Part shown: in pieces, positions 30,014 through 39,381 of the stretch | Numbering within the stretch: position 1 is the first letter of the stretch | Layout: every line of letters begins with the position of its first letter | Assembly: GCF_003952725.1 (NCBI RefSeq) | Contig: NZ_CP032509.1 | Location: 496,001 to 560,000, forward strand | Source: Georhizobium profundi | GTDB taxonomy: Bacteria > Pseudomonadota > Alphaproteobacteria > Rhizobiales > Rhizobiaceae | Length of the DNA stretch: 64,000 bases | Direction: 5' to 3' | Program-made: the position numbers and the translations under genes | The notes under the pieces: model-generated | Databases searched by the model: none | The model's input: only the letters and a program-made list of their open reading frames with translations | What the model was told of the DNA's origin: nothing

Positions 30014-30753
30014 TTGCCGGATTCCTTAGCCGACTTCAAAACGTCGAGGGCCTCGGCTGGATCGAGCCTTCCATCGTAGAGTGCCCGTCCCGTGATCGCA
30101 CCTTCAAGGCGCGCCGCGTCCGGCATTGTCATGCGGACGACATCGGCGATGGAAGCGAGCCCACCGGATGCGATGACCGGAATGGAGACCGCGTCGGCCA
30201 GTTCCAGCGTGCTGTCCCAATTGATGCCGGTCAGAATGCCGTCCCGGTCGATATCGGTGTAGATGATCGCCGCGACGCCGGCGCCTTCGAACTTGCGGGC
30301 AAGCTCGATCACGCCGAGTTCGGAGGCTTCCGCCCACCCTTCAACGGCAACCTTTCCGCCCTTGGCATCAATGCCGACGGCGATCTTGCCGGGGAAGCGC
30401 TTGCAGGCTTCAATCACGAGTGCCGGATCACGCACGGCAACTGTGCCGAGGATGACGCGGGCGAGTCCCTTGTCGAGCCAGGCCTCGATCTGCTCGATCG
30501 TGCGAATGCCGCCGCCAAGCTGCACCGGATTGTCGGTGGCCTTCAGAATGGCTTCCACAGCAGCACCATTGACGCTCGATCCGGCGAAAGCGCCGTCGAG
30601 ATCTACCACATGGAGCCACTCGAAGCCCTGGTCCTGGAATGCCCGGGCCTGTGCGGCCGGGTCGGTGTTGTAGACCGTCGCCTGCGCCATATCGCCAAGC
30701 TTCAGACGCACGCACTGACCCTCTTTCAGGTCGATGGCAGGAAAAAGGATCAT
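30010..30753 (-). CDS. hisA: ProFAR isomerase HisA
   Basis: Catalyses the Amadori isomerisation of ProFAR to PRFAR. 247 residues from the ATG at 30753. The frame is open far upstream through hisH, but the family N-terminus is [17 protein letters not shown]. Catalytic Asp residues are in AIDLKEG and in the IYTDIDRDG segment. The start overlaps the hisH stop as ATGA and the stop overlaps hisF. Confidence 0.97.
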   Translation of the reverse strand: MILFPAIDLKEGQCVRLKLGDMAQATVYNTDPAAQARAFQDQGFEWLHVVDLDGAFAGSSVNGAAVEAILKATDNPVQLGGGIRTIEQIEAWLDKGLARVILGTVAVRDPALVIEACKRFPGKIAVGIDAKGGKVAVEGWAEASELGVIELARKFEGAGVAAIIYTDIDRDGILTGINWDSTLELADAVSIPVIASGGLASIADVVRMTMPDAARLEGAITGRALYDGRLDPAEALDVLKSAKESGK

Positions 30754-31400
30754 GGGGCCCAACGCAGGAAATTGGCGATGAGAGCGAGGCCGAGTGTCTG
30801 GCTCTTTTCGGGGTGAAACTGGGTGCCGGCACGATTGTCGCGCGCGACGATCGCAGTCATCGCGCCTCCATAGTCGGTGGTCGCGACGACGTCTTCCGGA
30901 CGGCTGGCGGCAAGGTGATAGGAGTGCACGAAATAGGCGTGCAGCCCGTCGCGCCCGGTCGGGATGCCGGCGAGCAGCGGGTGGTCGCTGCGCTGATCGA
31001 TGGTGTTCCAACCGATCTGCGGGATCTTCAGAGCGGGATCGCTGGGGCTCATCTCGACGACGTCGCCCGCAATCCAATCGAGGCCGTGCGTCACGGTCTT
31101 TTCCAGCCCGCGGGTCGACATGAGCTGCATGCCGACGCAAATGCCGAGGAACGGTCGGCCGTTTGCGATGACAGCTTCGTCCAGCGCGTCGCACATGCCG
31201 TCGACGGCAGCGAGACCGGCCGCACAGTCGGCGTAGGCACCGACGCCGGGCAGCACGATGCGATCTGCGTGCCGAACGATGTCCGGATCGGCCGTGAGGT
31301 GGATGTCAGCGGCAAGTCCTGCCTCACGAGCGGCGCGCTCGAAAGCCTTCGTGGCCGAACGCAGATTGCCGGAGCCATAATCGATGATCGCGACCTGCAT
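30750..31400 (-). CDS. hisH: Imidazole glycerol phosphate synthase glutaminase subunit HisH
   Basis: Class I glutamine amidotransferase that feeds ammonia to HisF. 216 residues from the ATG at 31400 ([15 protein letters not shown]). The nucleophile Cys is in [11 protein letters not shown] and the catalytic His-Glu pair in QFHPEKSQ. Its start lies 2 nt after the stop of the DUF2628 gene and its end overlaps hisA. Confidence 0.97.
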   Translation of the reverse strand: MQVAIIDYGSGNLRSATKAFERAAREAGLAADIHLTADPDIVRHADRIVLPGVGAYADCAAGLAAVDGMCDALDEAVIANGRPFLGICVGMQLMSTRGLEKTVTHGLDWIAGDVVEMSPSDPALKIPQIGWNTIDQRSDHPLLAGIPTGRDGLHAYFVHSYHLAASRPEDVVATTDYGGAMTAIVARDNRAGTQFHPEKSQTLGLALIANFLRWAP

Positions 31401-31402
31401 GG

Positions 31403-31888
31403 TCAGCGCACTCCATTCCATTCAAACATGCCGAAGCTCTCCTCTGGCCTCTGAAAGCCGGGTTTCGTGCCAACGGGCCTTTTCTCACGCACATCCGGTT
31501 CAGTTTTGTCCACGGAACCAGTCGCTGCGGGCCTGGCGAAGAAAACTTCTTCGGCCTCATCAAGCGAAGTTGCGTCGACCAGGGCATCCATCGTCCAGCC
31601 ACGCGCTTCCAGCTTCGATGCACGCAGCCGGTTGCCCTCGAGACCGGCATAAAGCGATGTCGCAACCGACAGCGCAAAGCCAGTGGCGAAGGTATCGCCT
31701 GTTGCCATGAGCCAGTTGGTGACGGCAGTGACAAGAAAAAAGACCCCTGCCCACAACCACATGCGGTGCCAGAGGAACCAGAAGACCGGGAAGATGAAGG
31801 CGAGCGGCGCAAAGCCATCGCGAATGAAGCGCGTCTCGATCCCGTCCGGGTCGCCGCCCGGCGGCGTCATCACCACGAAGGTTTTCAT
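31403..31888 (-). CDS. DUF2628 small membrane protein between hisB and hisH
   Basis: 161 residues. A hydrophobic stretch at about 27-80 contains two or three membrane segments ([27 protein letters not shown]). A soluble C-terminal tail follows that is rich in charged residues and of low complexity. The N-terminal pattern is that of DUF2628, whose function is not known. It stands in the same direction as the his genes, 32 nt after hisB and 2 nt before hisH, so it is probably co-transcribed. No histidine-pathway motif is visible. Confidence 0.75.
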   Translation of the reverse strand: MKTFVVMTPPGGDPDGIETRFIRDGFAPLAFIFPVFWFLWHRMWLWAGVFFLVTAVTNWLMATGDTFATGFALSVATSLYAGLEGNRLRASKLEARGWTMDALVDATSLDEAEEVFFARPAATGSVDKTEPDVREKRPVGTKPGFQRPEESFGMFEWNGVR

Positions 31889-31920
31889 TCGGTCATCTCT
31901 CTTCGTCGAGCAGCGATCGC

Positions 31921-32541
31921 TTAGACGAGAATGCCCTTGGTGGACGGGATGCGGTCGGCCGCGCGCGGATCGATCTCCATCGCAGTCCGCAACACGCGCG
32001 CAACCGCCTTGAAGCAGGTTTCAGCGATATGATGGCTGTTGGCGCCCGCGAGATTGGTGACATGCAGCGTGATGCCGGCATGCTGGCTGAACGCCTGGAA
32101 GAACTCTCGCACCAGCTCGGTGTCGAAGTTGCCGATCTTTTCGGTCGGAAAGGTTACGTTCCAGACGAGAAACGGGCGGCCGGAAACGTCGATCGCGGCG
32201 CGGGTGAGCGCTTCGTCCATGGCAAGATCGAGCGAGGCATAGCGCGTGATGCCCTTGCGGTCGCCGAGCGCTTTCGAAAACGCCTGGCCGAGCGTGATGC
32301 CGGTATCCTCGACGGTGTGGTGATCGTCGATGTGCAGATCGCCTTTCGCCCGCACTTCGATATCGCTCATGGAGTGTCGCGCCAGCTGGTCCAGCATGTG
32401 ATCGAAGAAGCCGACGCCGGTCTCCATCGAGGCCCGTCCGGTCCCGTCGATGGCGACACTCACCGAAATGTCGGTTTCGTTCGTCTTGCGTGCGATGCGG
32501 GCGCTGCGACCTTCGCTCACGCCCCTGTCCTTCGATGCCAT
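31921..32541 (-). CDS. hisB: Imidazoleglycerol-phosphate dehydratase HisB
   Basis: Monofunctional dehydratase of histidine synthesis. 206 residues from the ATG at 32541. The frame extends to 32574, but the ATG gives the usual N-terminus before [16 protein letters not shown]. The metal-binding histidine clusters [10 protein letters not shown] and [10 protein letters not shown] are both intact. First gene of the his run; divergent from hslV over a 197-nt gap. Confidence 0.96.
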   Translation of the reverse strand: MASKDRGVSEGRSARIARKTNETDISVSVAIDGTGRASMETGVGFFDHMLDQLARHSMSDIEVRAKGDLHIDDHHTVEDTGITLGQAFSKALGDRKGITRYASLDLAMDEALTRAAIDVSGRPFLVWNVTFPTEKIGNFDTELVREFFQAFSQHAGITLHVTNLAGANSHHIAETCFKAVARVLRTAMEIDPRAADRIPSTKGILV

Positions 32542-32738
32542 GCTCAAGCTCCGCCGGGAATATGCGCGCTGCATATCAGGCCACTTGTAAAGAATCCAGA
32601 ACAGGCCGCCGTTCCGGCCCCAATTGCAAAGGCTTCAGCGCTTCTTACATAAGACCTCGAATTCCATTGGCGGCTCGCGGCCGATGTTCTCCGGACCGGT
32701 CGAGCCCATTTCTCCCGACGTTCAAGGACTGAATTTTC
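32542..32738. promoter_or_regulatory. Divergent hisB-hslV promoter region
   Basis: 197 nt that must hold promoters for both directions. hslVU is usually heat-inducible through RpoH in alphaproteobacteria, but I could not find a convincing CTTG / CCCCAT-type pair at correct spacing. A small inverted repeat GGCC-N8-GGCC occurs near 32610. No ORF is supported. Confidence 0.4.
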
Positions 32739-33299
32739 ATGAGCGATCACGATCCCTACGGCACGATGCATGCCACCACGATCATCACCGTGCGCAAGGG
32801 CGGACAGGTGGTGATGGCCGGCGACGGCCAGGTCAGCCTCGGCCAGACCATCATGAAAGGCAATGCGCGCAAGGTGCGCCGGCTCGGCAAGGGCGATGTC
32901 ATCGCCGGATTCGCCGGTGCCACGGCCGACGCCTTTACCCTTCTGGAACGCCTCGAAGCGAAGCTCGAGCAATATCCCGACCAGCTGATGCGCGCCGCAG
33001 TCGAGCTCGCCAAGGACTGGCGCACCGACCGCTATCTGCGCCGGCTGGAGGCGATGATGCTCGTCGCCGACCGATCCGTAACCCTTGCGATTACCGGCAA
33101 TGGCGACGTTCTCGAGCCGGAGCACGGCACGATCGCGATCGGATCAGGCGGCAACTATGCCTTCGCGGCCGCACGGGCGCTTATGGACACGGACCTTGGC
33201 GCCGAAGAGATCGCGCGCAAGGCGATGAGCATCGCCGGTGATATCTGCGTCTACACCAATGGCAATGTGGTGGTGGAGCTTCTGGACGACGCGGCCTGA
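32739..33299 (+). CDS. hslV: ATP-dependent protease proteolytic subunit HslV
   Basis: Threonine protease core of the HslUV (ClpQY) machine. 186 residues. By alignment with the E. coli N-terminus, the catalytic nucleophile is the first Thr of [10 protein letters not shown], at residue 13. The first 12 residues must therefore be removed as a propeptide, unlike E. coli where only Met is lost. The GSGGNYA and DICVYTNGN segments are conserved. 56 nt before hslU. Confidence 0.97.
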   Translation: MSDHDPYGTMHATTIITVRKGGQVVMAGDGQVSLGQTIMKGNARKVRRLGKGDVIAGFAGATADAFTLLERLEAKLEQYPDQLMRAAVELAKDWRTDRYLRRLEAMMLVADRSVTLAITGNGDVLEPEHGTIAIGSGGNYAFAAARALMDTDLGAEEIARKAMSIAGDICVYTNGNVVVELLDDAA

Positions 33300-33355
33300 G
33301 ATCTCTCGGCCACTCACCCCGCTCCACGCATTGCACAGCACAGGACATATTCTCA

Positions 33356-34660
33356 ATGACCGTTTTTTCTCCGCGCGAGATCGTTTCCGAGCTCGACCGG
33401 TTCATCATCGGACAGAACGATGCGAAGCGCGCCGTTGCCATTGCACTGCGCAACCGCTGGCGCCGCCAGCAGCTCGATGAGAGCCTGCGCGACGAGGTGA
33501 TGCCGAAGAACATCCTGATGATCGGACCGACAGGCGTCGGCAAGACCGAGATCTCGCGCCGTCTGGCGAAGCTCGCCGGCGCGCCCTTCATCAAGGTCGA
33601 GGCGACGAAATTCACCGAAGTCGGCTATGTCGGCCGTGACGTGGAGCAGATCATCCGCGATCTGGTCGAGGTCGGCATCGGCCTTGGTCGCGAGCGCAAG
33701 CGTCAGGAAGTGAAAGCAAAAGCCCACCTTTCCGCCGAAGACCGGGTTCTCGACGCACTTGTCGGCTCGACAGCTTCGCCGGCGACGCGCGACTCGTTCC
33801 GCAAGAAGCTGCGTGAAGGCCTGCTCGACGACAAGGAAATCGAGATCGAGGTGGCCGATACCGGGTCGGGCATGCCGCTCGATATCCCTGGCATGCCGGG
33901 CGCCAACATTGGCGTGCTCAACCTGTCCGACATGCTCGGCAAGGCGATGGGCAAGCGCACCAAGAAGATCAAGACAACCGTCAAGCAGTCCTACCAGCAA
34001 CTGATCGAAGACGAGGCCGACAAGCTGATCGACGACGAGCAGATCGCGCGTGAAGCGGTGCGGGCCGTGGAGAATGACGGCATCGTCTTCCTCGATGAAA
34101 TCGACAAGATCGCCGCCAAGAACGGTGGGATGGGTGCGGGCGTGTCCCGCGAAGGCGTGCAGCGCGACCTTCTTCCGCTGGTCGAAGGCACGACGGTCGC
34201 CACCAAATACGGGCCGGTCAAGACTGACCACGTGCTCTTCATCGCGTCCGGCGCCTTCCACGTCTCGAAACCCTCGGACCTCTTGCCGGAATTGCAGGGG
34301 CGTCTGCCGATCCGCGTCGAGCTGCGGGCACTGACGAAGGAAGATTTCCGCCGTATCCTGACCGAGACGGAAGCCAGCCTGATCAAGCAATATGTTGCGC
34401 TGATGGGCACCGAGCAGGTGGAACTCAGCTTCACCGACGATGCCATCGATGCGCTGGCAGGCGTCGCGGTCGATCTCAATGCAAGCGTCGAGAACATCGG
34501 CGCCCGGCGGCTGCAGACGGTGATGGAACGCGTGCTCGACACGATCTCGTTCGAGGCACCCGACCAGTCCGGCACAACGTATGTGATCGATGCCGACTAT
34601 GTTCGCAAGCATGTGGGCGATCTGGCGAAGAACACCGATCTGTCGCGCTACGTTCTCTAG
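33356..34660 (+). CDS. hslU: HslUV protease ATPase subunit HslU
   Basis: AAA+ unfoldase that feeds substrates into HslV. 434 residues. Walker [10 protein letters not shown] follows the [11 protein letters not shown] segment; Walker B is VFLDEIDKI. The C-terminal tail DLSRYVL is the segment that docks into HslV pockets. The central I-domain is present. Same operon as hslV. A 10-bp hairpin follows the stop. Confidence 0.98.
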   Translation: MTVFSPREIVSELDRFIIGQNDAKRAVAIALRNRWRRQQLDESLRDEVMPKNILMIGPTGVGKTEISRRLAKLAGAPFIKVEATKFTEVGYVGRDVEQIIRDLVEVGIGLGRERKRQEVKAKAHLSAEDRVLDALVGSTASPATRDSFRKKLREGLLDDKEIEIEVADTGSGMPLDIPGMPGANIGVLNLSDMLGKAMGKRTKKIKTTVKQSYQQLIEDEADKLIDDEQIAREAVRAVENDGIVFLDEIDKIAAKNGGMGAGVSREGVQRDLLPLVEGTTVATKYGPVKTDHVLFIASGAFHVSKPSDLLPELQGRLPIRVELRALTKEDFRRILTETEASLIKQYVALMGTEQVELSFTDDAIDALAGVAVDLNASVENIGARRLQTVMERVLDTISFEAPDQSGTTYVIDADYVRKHVGDLAKNTDLSRYVL

Positions 34661-34685
34661 CCCAGCTGGCCATTGTGGCGATTCG

Positions 34686-34717
34686 GCACCGCGTGGATAC
34701 TTTCGTTCACGCGGTGC
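34686..34717 (+). terminator. Stem-loop after hslU, possible terminator
   Basis: GCACCGCGTG (34686-34695) pairs perfectly with CACGCGGTGC (34708-34717) over a 12-nt loop, 25 nt after the hslU stop. The following bases (TCTATTCGG) are not a true U-tract, so it may be a weak terminator or an mRNA 3'-end stabiliser. Confidence 0.5.
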
Positions 34718-34795
34718 TCTATTCGGCTGCGATCCATCTCGACATCAAGGATCGCTCGTCGCTATTCATCGCCTATTCTATGAGGGCTGAAAGCG

Positions 34796-35761
34796 ATGAT
34801 TCCCGGCGGCTGGACACATGTCTTCTGCTTGACGGTGGGGCTTCTTGTTGCTGCGCTTCCGGCGCAAGCGGCCGGACGGCCGGTGCCTGAAGGAAACCGC
34901 TTCGCCGAACAACCGGCCGTGCCGGGCGCATCGAGCCGCCGGACATCCGGGCTCAACACGACGTTCGAAGCAAAATACCGTCGGATTTACGATCTGCTCG
35001 CTTCTGACGAGGGTCTGCGCACAAAAATCCGCTCGGCAGGCCGTGCTTACGGCATCGACCCGATCCACATTGTCGGTGCGCTGGTTGGCGAACACACCTA
35101 CAATGTCGACGCCTATGATCGGCTCCAATCTTATTACGTAAAGGCCGTCGCTTACGCCGGCGAACGCTTCTCATTCGGCTACAAGGGCGAAAACGTCCTC
35201 ACCTTCGTCGCCCGCGAGCCTTTTGCCCATTGCGGCGAGCTGACCGGCTCCTACGCGCTCTGGTCCTGCCGCGAACGCGTCTGGGACAACGTCTTTCGCG
35301 GCCGCACAGTTGAAGGCGCCCGCTACCCGAACGATCGGTTCTCGGCCGTCTTCTTCCAGCCTTTCTTTGCCGGCCAGACCTTCGGCCTCGGTCAGATCAA
35401 TCCGCTGACGGCGCTGAAGATGTCGGATCGCGTCAACAAGGTTTCGGGCTATCCGAAACTTCAGGCGGATGATCCCATCGGGGTCTACCAGGCGATCATG
35501 GATCCCGACCGGTCGCTCGCCTACATGGCTGCAATCCTCGCCTCGTCCATCGAGGTCTATAAGCGCGTCGCCAATTTCGACATTTCGACCAATCCAGGCA
35601 TCACCGCCACGCTCTACAATGTCGGCGATCCCGATCTGCGCGCTGCCGTTCTTGCCCGCCGCAATGGCGGTGGCGGTCGTCATCTGCCTGAAGAGAATTA
35701 TTACGGCTGGCTGGTGAACGATCGGCTGGAAGAACTGCGGACGTTGTTCCCCGAAAGCTGA
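34796..35761 (+). CDS. DUF1402 exported protein with lysozyme-like motif pattern
   Basis: 321 residues with a clear signal peptide (FCLTVGLLVAALPAQAAG). The body matches DUF1402, a family without assigned function. Three blocks recall lytic transglycosylases in order and spacing: a Glu in GALVGEHTYN (E99), FGLGQINP (196-203, like the GxxQ motif) and TLYNVGD (Y274-N275, like the AYNxG motif). This suggests a periplasmic murein hydrolase fold; it is inference. Stand-alone gene, 135 nt after hslU and convergent with the XRE gene. Confidence 0.72.
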   Translation: MIPGGWTHVFCLTVGLLVAALPAQAAGRPVPEGNRFAEQPAVPGASSRRTSGLNTTFEAKYRRIYDLLASDEGLRTKIRSAGRAYGIDPIHIVGALVGEHTYNVDAYDRLQSYYVKAVAYAGERFSFGYKGENVLTFVAREPFAHCGELTGSYALWSCRERVWDNVFRGRTVEGARYPNDRFSAVFFQPFFAGQTFGLGQINPLTALKMSDRVNKVSGYPKLQADDPIGVYQAIMDPDRSLAYMAAILASSIEVYKRVANFDISTNPGITATLYNVGDPDLRAAVLARRNGGGGRHLPEENYYGWLVNDRLEELRTLFPES

Positions 35762-35766
35762 GCCTA

Positions 35767-36126
35767 TCAGCGTTCGATCTGGTCCAGCAGTGCACTCAAG
35801 GTGGCGAGCTCCTTCTCGCTCATCTGCGGCAGCAGATGCGCCAGACGGTTGGCGATCTCGGTTTTCTGCTGAGACAGACCGCTCGTTTCGAGCTTTATCT
35901 TCGGATCCGACAGGTAGGCGAGGCGCTGCAGTTCTTCGGCCTCGTCCCAGATGATGTTGAAGAAGCCGATCACCTTCTGCACGAATTCCCAGCTCGGGCG
36001 ACCCCGGTGGCCGTGCTCGAGCGCCGACAGGTAGGCCGGAGAGACGCCGATCGCTTCCGCCATCGCACGCTGTGTGATGCCGCGCTCGGTGCGCATCCGC
36101 CGCATGGCGGCGCCGAACGGCGTCAT
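35767..36126 (-). CDS. XRE-family helix-turn-helix regulator
   Basis: 119 residues. A Cro/C1-type HTH lies at about residues 13-40 (GITQRAMAEAIGVSPAYLSALEHG). A short helical C-terminal part follows, with no visible ligand-binding domain. Its ATG overlaps the stop of the Smr gene (ATGA), making it the last gene of the timA-mltA-smr-xre run. Target genes unknown; autoregulation of this run is possible but not shown. Confidence 0.88.
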   Translation of the reverse strand: MTPFGAAMRRMRTERGITQRAMAEAIGVSPAYLSALEHGHRGRPSWEFVQKVIGFFNIIWDEAEELQRLAYLSDPKIKLETSGLSQQKTEIANRLAHLLPQMSEKELATLSALLDQIER

Positions 36127-36716
36127 GGCGCAGGCCTGCGCTTCTTCAGGCGGAGATAGATGGCGCCCTCGCCGCCATGGCCGCGCGCCGCCTGCTCATA
36201 GCCGGACACATAGGGGCGAAAATCCGGCTGGGTCAGCCAGTGGGGCACAGCACGCTTCAGCGCGCCTTCACTGCCGAACGACGCACCCTTGCCGGTGATG
36301 ACGAGCACATGGCGCAGGCCATCCGCATAGGCCCGCCCGAGAAAGCCGAGCAGCCTCATATGCGCGGCCGATTGATCGAGCCCATGCAGGTCGATCGTCG
36401 CGTCGATCGGCAGTCGCCCGCGCGCGATCTTGCGATGAACGGGGCGCTCGATCGGGTGCAGCGAGGCGGCAGGCTGTTTCGCCTTTCGGGTCTCTTCGAC
36501 CGGTGATTCGCGGAACGACGCTGCCAACGCCTTGCGCATACCTTCCGTCACTTTGGCAGGCTCAGGCGGCTGTACGCTATTTTCCGAGACTTTCGGCGCG
36601 AGATCGGCGCTGCTGCCGAGCAGGCTCTCCATCCGACCGGGCATGGGACGCGCGGTATTCGCCACCTTGTTCCAGAGCGCGTTTTCACCGCGTGTCAGCT
36701 TGCGCCCCTTGCTCAT
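36123..36716 (-). CDS. Smr-domain protein (SmrA-like)
   Basis: 197 residues. The C-terminal half is an Smr (MutS2 C-terminal) domain with the conserved DLHG motif (ATIDLHGLDQ) and LVITGKG loop, followed by a basic KKRRPAP tail. The N-terminal 80 residues are low-complexity and charged. Smr domains are nicking or RNA endonucleases; stand-alone members are linked to ribosome-collision mRNA cleavage or DNA processing. Overlaps both mltA and the XRE gene by 4 nt. Confidence 0.88.
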   Translation of the reverse strand: MSKGRKLTRGENALWNKVANTARPMPGRMESLLGSSADLAPKVSENSVQPPEPAKVTEGMRKALAASFRESPVEETRKAKQPAASLHPIERPVHRKIARGRLPIDATIDLHGLDQSAAHMRLLGFLGRAYADGLRHVLVITGKGASFGSEGALKRAVPHWLTQPDFRPYVSGYEQAARGHGGEGAIYLRLKKRRPAP

Positions 36717-37813
36717 AGGCCGAGCCTCGTCGCAGCCGGGCGTGGAACGAGGATGTGGAAAGTCGCGGCGTGCTTGATGGCTCCTGCTTCACTGCCTGCA
36801 ACTGAGCCCGAGCCTGTGAAGATGTCGGCGCGCGCAGGACCGATGATCGCTGAGCCCGTATCCTGCCCAATCATCAATCGACAGAACGGCTTAGGGCCAT
36901 CCACGTGGGTCAGGTTCTCGGCATTGATGAAGAAAGGCGTGCCGAAAGTATGAATTTCTCGATCCACGGCGATCGACCGACCCGCCGTCAAAGGCACCTT
37001 GGCAGCGCCGATCGGGCCACGGGTCGGATCGATCTCGGGCTCCTCCCGGAAGAAGATGAACGACCGATTCTGCCAGAGGATTTCATCCAAGCGCTCGGGA
37101 TTTGCGGCCAGCCACTGCCGGATCGTATCCATCGTCACCGATTTGGCGTCGATTTCACCGAGGTCGATCAGGACGCGACCGATGGCCGTGAAGGGATGAC
37201 CGGACTTGCCGTCGAAGGTGATGCGCGTAACCGTGCCGTCCAGAAAGACAAGCCGGGCCGATCCCTGGATATGCGTGAAAAAGACATCCACGCGGGAACG
37301 GGCCCAGGCGATTTCGAGATGTCGCCCCGACAGCGCACCACATTCGATCGATTTACGATCGGCGAATTCTTTGAGACCCTCGGGATTCTGCTTTGCCCAG
37401 GTGATACCGGCAGCCTGCAGTGAGGGCGCTTCGCCAGCTTCCAGCTGCCGCAGTTCGGGTGGGCGCTTCAGGAAGGGAAACCGGAACTGGGCATCCGGGC
37501 GGCGCGAAACCTCGACCTCGGGCTCGTAATAGCCCGTCAGAAAGCCGCTGTTCTGGTTGCCGATCCGGCAGGGAAGGAAATGCTGCTCGAAGAAATGGCG
37601 TGACGCGCAGGGCTCATCGGAGAGATGATCGAGTGCTGCGATGGCCGGCATGAAATCCGTGGTTTCGATGCCGAGCGATCCGGTCCGATACGGCTTTTGA
37701 GAGGATTTCAGGTGGCGAGCGCATGCTCGAAACGCCGAGAGGGCGGCACGATGATCATCGGCCGCCCACCCTGCAATGTCCTCGAAGCGAGCCGGATGAA
37801 GAACCGCCGGCAT
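36713..37813 (-). CDS. mltA: MltA-type membrane-bound lytic transglycosylase, no signal peptide seen
   Basis: 366 residues from the ATG at 37813. MltA-domain features include GYYEPEVEVSR, YRTGS and the C-terminal 3D domain with the aspartates of RLMIGQDTGSAIIGPARADIFTGSG. MltA cleaves peptidoglycan glycans with 1,6-anhydro ring formation. E. coli MltA is an outer membrane lipoprotein; here neither a signal peptide nor a lipobox is visible at this start or upstream in frame. It follows the Tim44-like gene by 7 nt and overlaps the Smr gene. Confidence 0.9.
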   Translation of the reverse strand: MPAVLHPARFEDIAGWAADDHRAALSAFRACARHLKSSQKPYRTGSLGIETTDFMPAIAALDHLSDEPCASRHFFEQHFLPCRIGNQNSGFLTGYYEPEVEVSRRPDAQFRFPFLKRPPELRQLEAGEAPSLQAAGITWAKQNPEGLKEFADRKSIECGALSGRHLEIAWARSRVDVFFTHIQGSARLVFLDGTVTRITFDGKSGHPFTAIGRVLIDLGEIDAKSVTMDTIRQWLAANPERLDEILWQNRSFIFFREEPEIDPTRGPIGAAKVPLTAGRSIAVDREIHTFGTPFFINAENLTHVDGPKPFCRLMIGQDTGSAIIGPARADIFTGSGSVAGSEAGAIKHAATFHILVPRPAATRLGL

Positions 37814-37820
37814 GGCGCCG

Positions 37821-38531
37821 TTAGGCGTCGGCTTCGGTGGCGATGAGCTTCCAATTGGGGTCGCGCGACCGCGTATCACGGGCAAAGGTCCAGACATCAT
37901 TGACCTCACCGACGCTCTCGGCGTCACCATCGACGACCTTGCCATCCTTATCATGGGTCACGGAGATGAGCTGGCTGACGAGGCGCAGCGTCACCGCCGA
38001 CTCAGAGCCTTTCAGCTCCGCCTGGACGATTTCAGCCTTTTCGACGCCGACGAAGGAGGATTTCACCGTTTCGCCGCGCGATTCGCGCTCGTTGATCGCA
38101 GCGACGAAGCCTTCATAGACTTCGCGGGACAGGAGGTTCTTCAGCGTCTTGCGGTCGCCGTCGGCGAAGGCCGTGACGATCATTTCATAGGCGATCTTGG
38201 CGCCTTCGACGAATTGCTTTGGATTGAAGGCAGGATCGGCTGCGGCGATCTCACGCAGGCCGGCATTCAAATCCGTGCCGGGCTTCGCATAAGCATCCAC
38301 CGCCTCGAATCCGCCTTCGGCGCGCGGCGTGTCGCGGCGCGGCAGGCTGACGACCTTGCCATCGTCTGCGATGTCCGTGCCAGCGGGCGCCTTGGCACCT
38401 TCGCGCTTGGTGTAGGGATCGAATGGCTGGCGCTCATTGCCCGTTCGACGACCGAGCACACTGCGCAGCTGCAGAAATATGATGACTGCCGCCACGAAAA
38501 AGAAAAATGTCACGAAATCAAAGGAGCCCAT
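37821..38531 (-). CDS. Tim44-like domain inner-membrane protein (TimA type)
   Basis: 236 residues from the ATG at 38531. One N-terminal membrane anchor (FDFVTFFFFVAAVIIFLQL) is followed by a charged linker and a Tim44/MRPL45-like domain of about 150 residues. Bacterial Tim44 homologues (TimA in Caulobacter) are membrane-bound and their role is unclear; mitochondrial Tim44 tethers Hsp70 to the import channel. First gene of a four-gene run with mltA, smr and xre, and divergent from fxsA-secB. Confidence 0.87.
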   Translation of the reverse strand: MGSFDFVTFFFFVAAVIIFLQLRSVLGRRTGNERQPFDPYTKREGAKAPAGTDIADDGKVVSLPRRDTPRAEGGFEAVDAYAKPGTDLNAGLREIAAADPAFNPKQFVEGAKIAYEMIVTAFADGDRKTLKNLLSREVYEGFVAAINERESRGETVKSSFVGVEKAEIVQAELKGSESAVTLRLVSQLISVTHDKDGKVVDGDAESVGEVNDVWTFARDTRSRDPNWKLIATEADA

Positions 38532-38720
38532 TGCGCCTGCTGCCGATCGGGTGTGTGCCTGCCGCCCCATATAAGGCCCAGGCGGGGATCATTCAAACTC
38601 CGTACATTCAAATTGCGACATGGGGCCACCATATTGGGGCCGATTGTTGCGACGGTCGATGTATGAGGCCTGTCGAAACTGTAGTGTATCGGTGTCCACT
38701 CAAGGATCAATGGCTGTCAC
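38532..38720. promoter_or_regulatory. Divergent timA-fxsA promoter region
   Basis: 189 nt with comparatively AT-rich stretches. CATTCAAA is directly repeated at 38590-38597 and 38605-38612 (15-nt period). No terminator or convincing sigma-70 box pair was identified. No ORF supported. Confidence 0.35.
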
Positions 38721-39281
38721 ATGGCGTTCTCTCTCGTGCCTTTCATGCTTTTGGCCATGCCGATCGCGGAAATCTCCGTCTTCATCCTCGTCGGAAGCCA
38801 GATCGGGCTCTTGCCGACGCTTGGCCTGATCCTCGTCACCGCCATCATCGGATCGGTTCTGTTGCGCGTCCAAGGGTTCGGGATCGTGCGTCGCATCTCG
38901 GAAGAAGCGCGCGCTGGTCGCGTGCCGGGCCGGGAGCTCATTCACGGCGTCATGATCGTCGTTGCCGGCGTGCTTTTGCTCACGCCCGGCTTCATCAGCG
39001 ACACGATCGGCTTCCTGCTCTTCGTTCCAGCGGTTCGGGATTTCGGTTGGCGTCTCGTCAAGGACCGGATTGTTGTGGTGGGTGCGGGTCTCGGAGCGGG
39101 CATGGCCGCCGGGATGCGTGGCCAGGCGAGGCATTCGGGCGATGAGCAGAGGCCTTATGGTGCGCAGCCGCGTGGCCGCACCGTCATCGATCTGGACGAG
39201 GACGATTTCAGCCGCGAGCCATCACCGGATTCCCCGTGGCGGGACGATCAGGACGGTCGTGGCGGCCCGAAAAGCCACTGA
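38721..39281 (+). CDS. fxsA: FxsA-family membrane protein
   Basis: 186 residues. Three to four hydrophobic segments in the first 110 residues match FxsA (SLVPFMLLAMPIAEISVFILVG, LGLILVTAIIGSVLLRVQG, VAGVLLLTPGFISDTIGFLL). The PGFISD motif is a family signature. A charged, cytoplasmic C-terminal tail follows. In E. coli, excess FxsA relieves F-plasmid exclusion of phage T7; its normal function is not known. 100 nt before secB in the same direction. Confidence 0.92.
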   Translation: MAFSLVPFMLLAMPIAEISVFILVGSQIGLLPTLGLILVTAIIGSVLLRVQGFGIVRRISEEARAGRVPGRELIHGVMIVVAGVLLLTPGFISDTIGFLLFVPAVRDFGWRLVKDRIVVVGAGLGAGMAAGMRGQARHSGDEQRPYGAQPRGRTVIDLDEDDFSREPSPDSPWRDDQDGRGGPKSH

Positions 39282-39381
39282 TTGTGCGCTTTGAGTTGTC
39301 ACCCGGCGGTTGAAGTGATAGCCACGCCGGGATTTTTAAGGGCTGCCGTCGGGCAGTTCGACGGACAAACGGGGAAGAACG

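Noticed and set aside
32583..32645. RpoH heat-shock promoter for hslVU
   Set aside because: A CTTG and several TTGCAA-like boxes exist, but no -10 partner at proper spacing was convincing.
33353..34612. 419-codon open frame opposite hslU
   Set aside because: Antisense to hslU along its entire length and motif-free.
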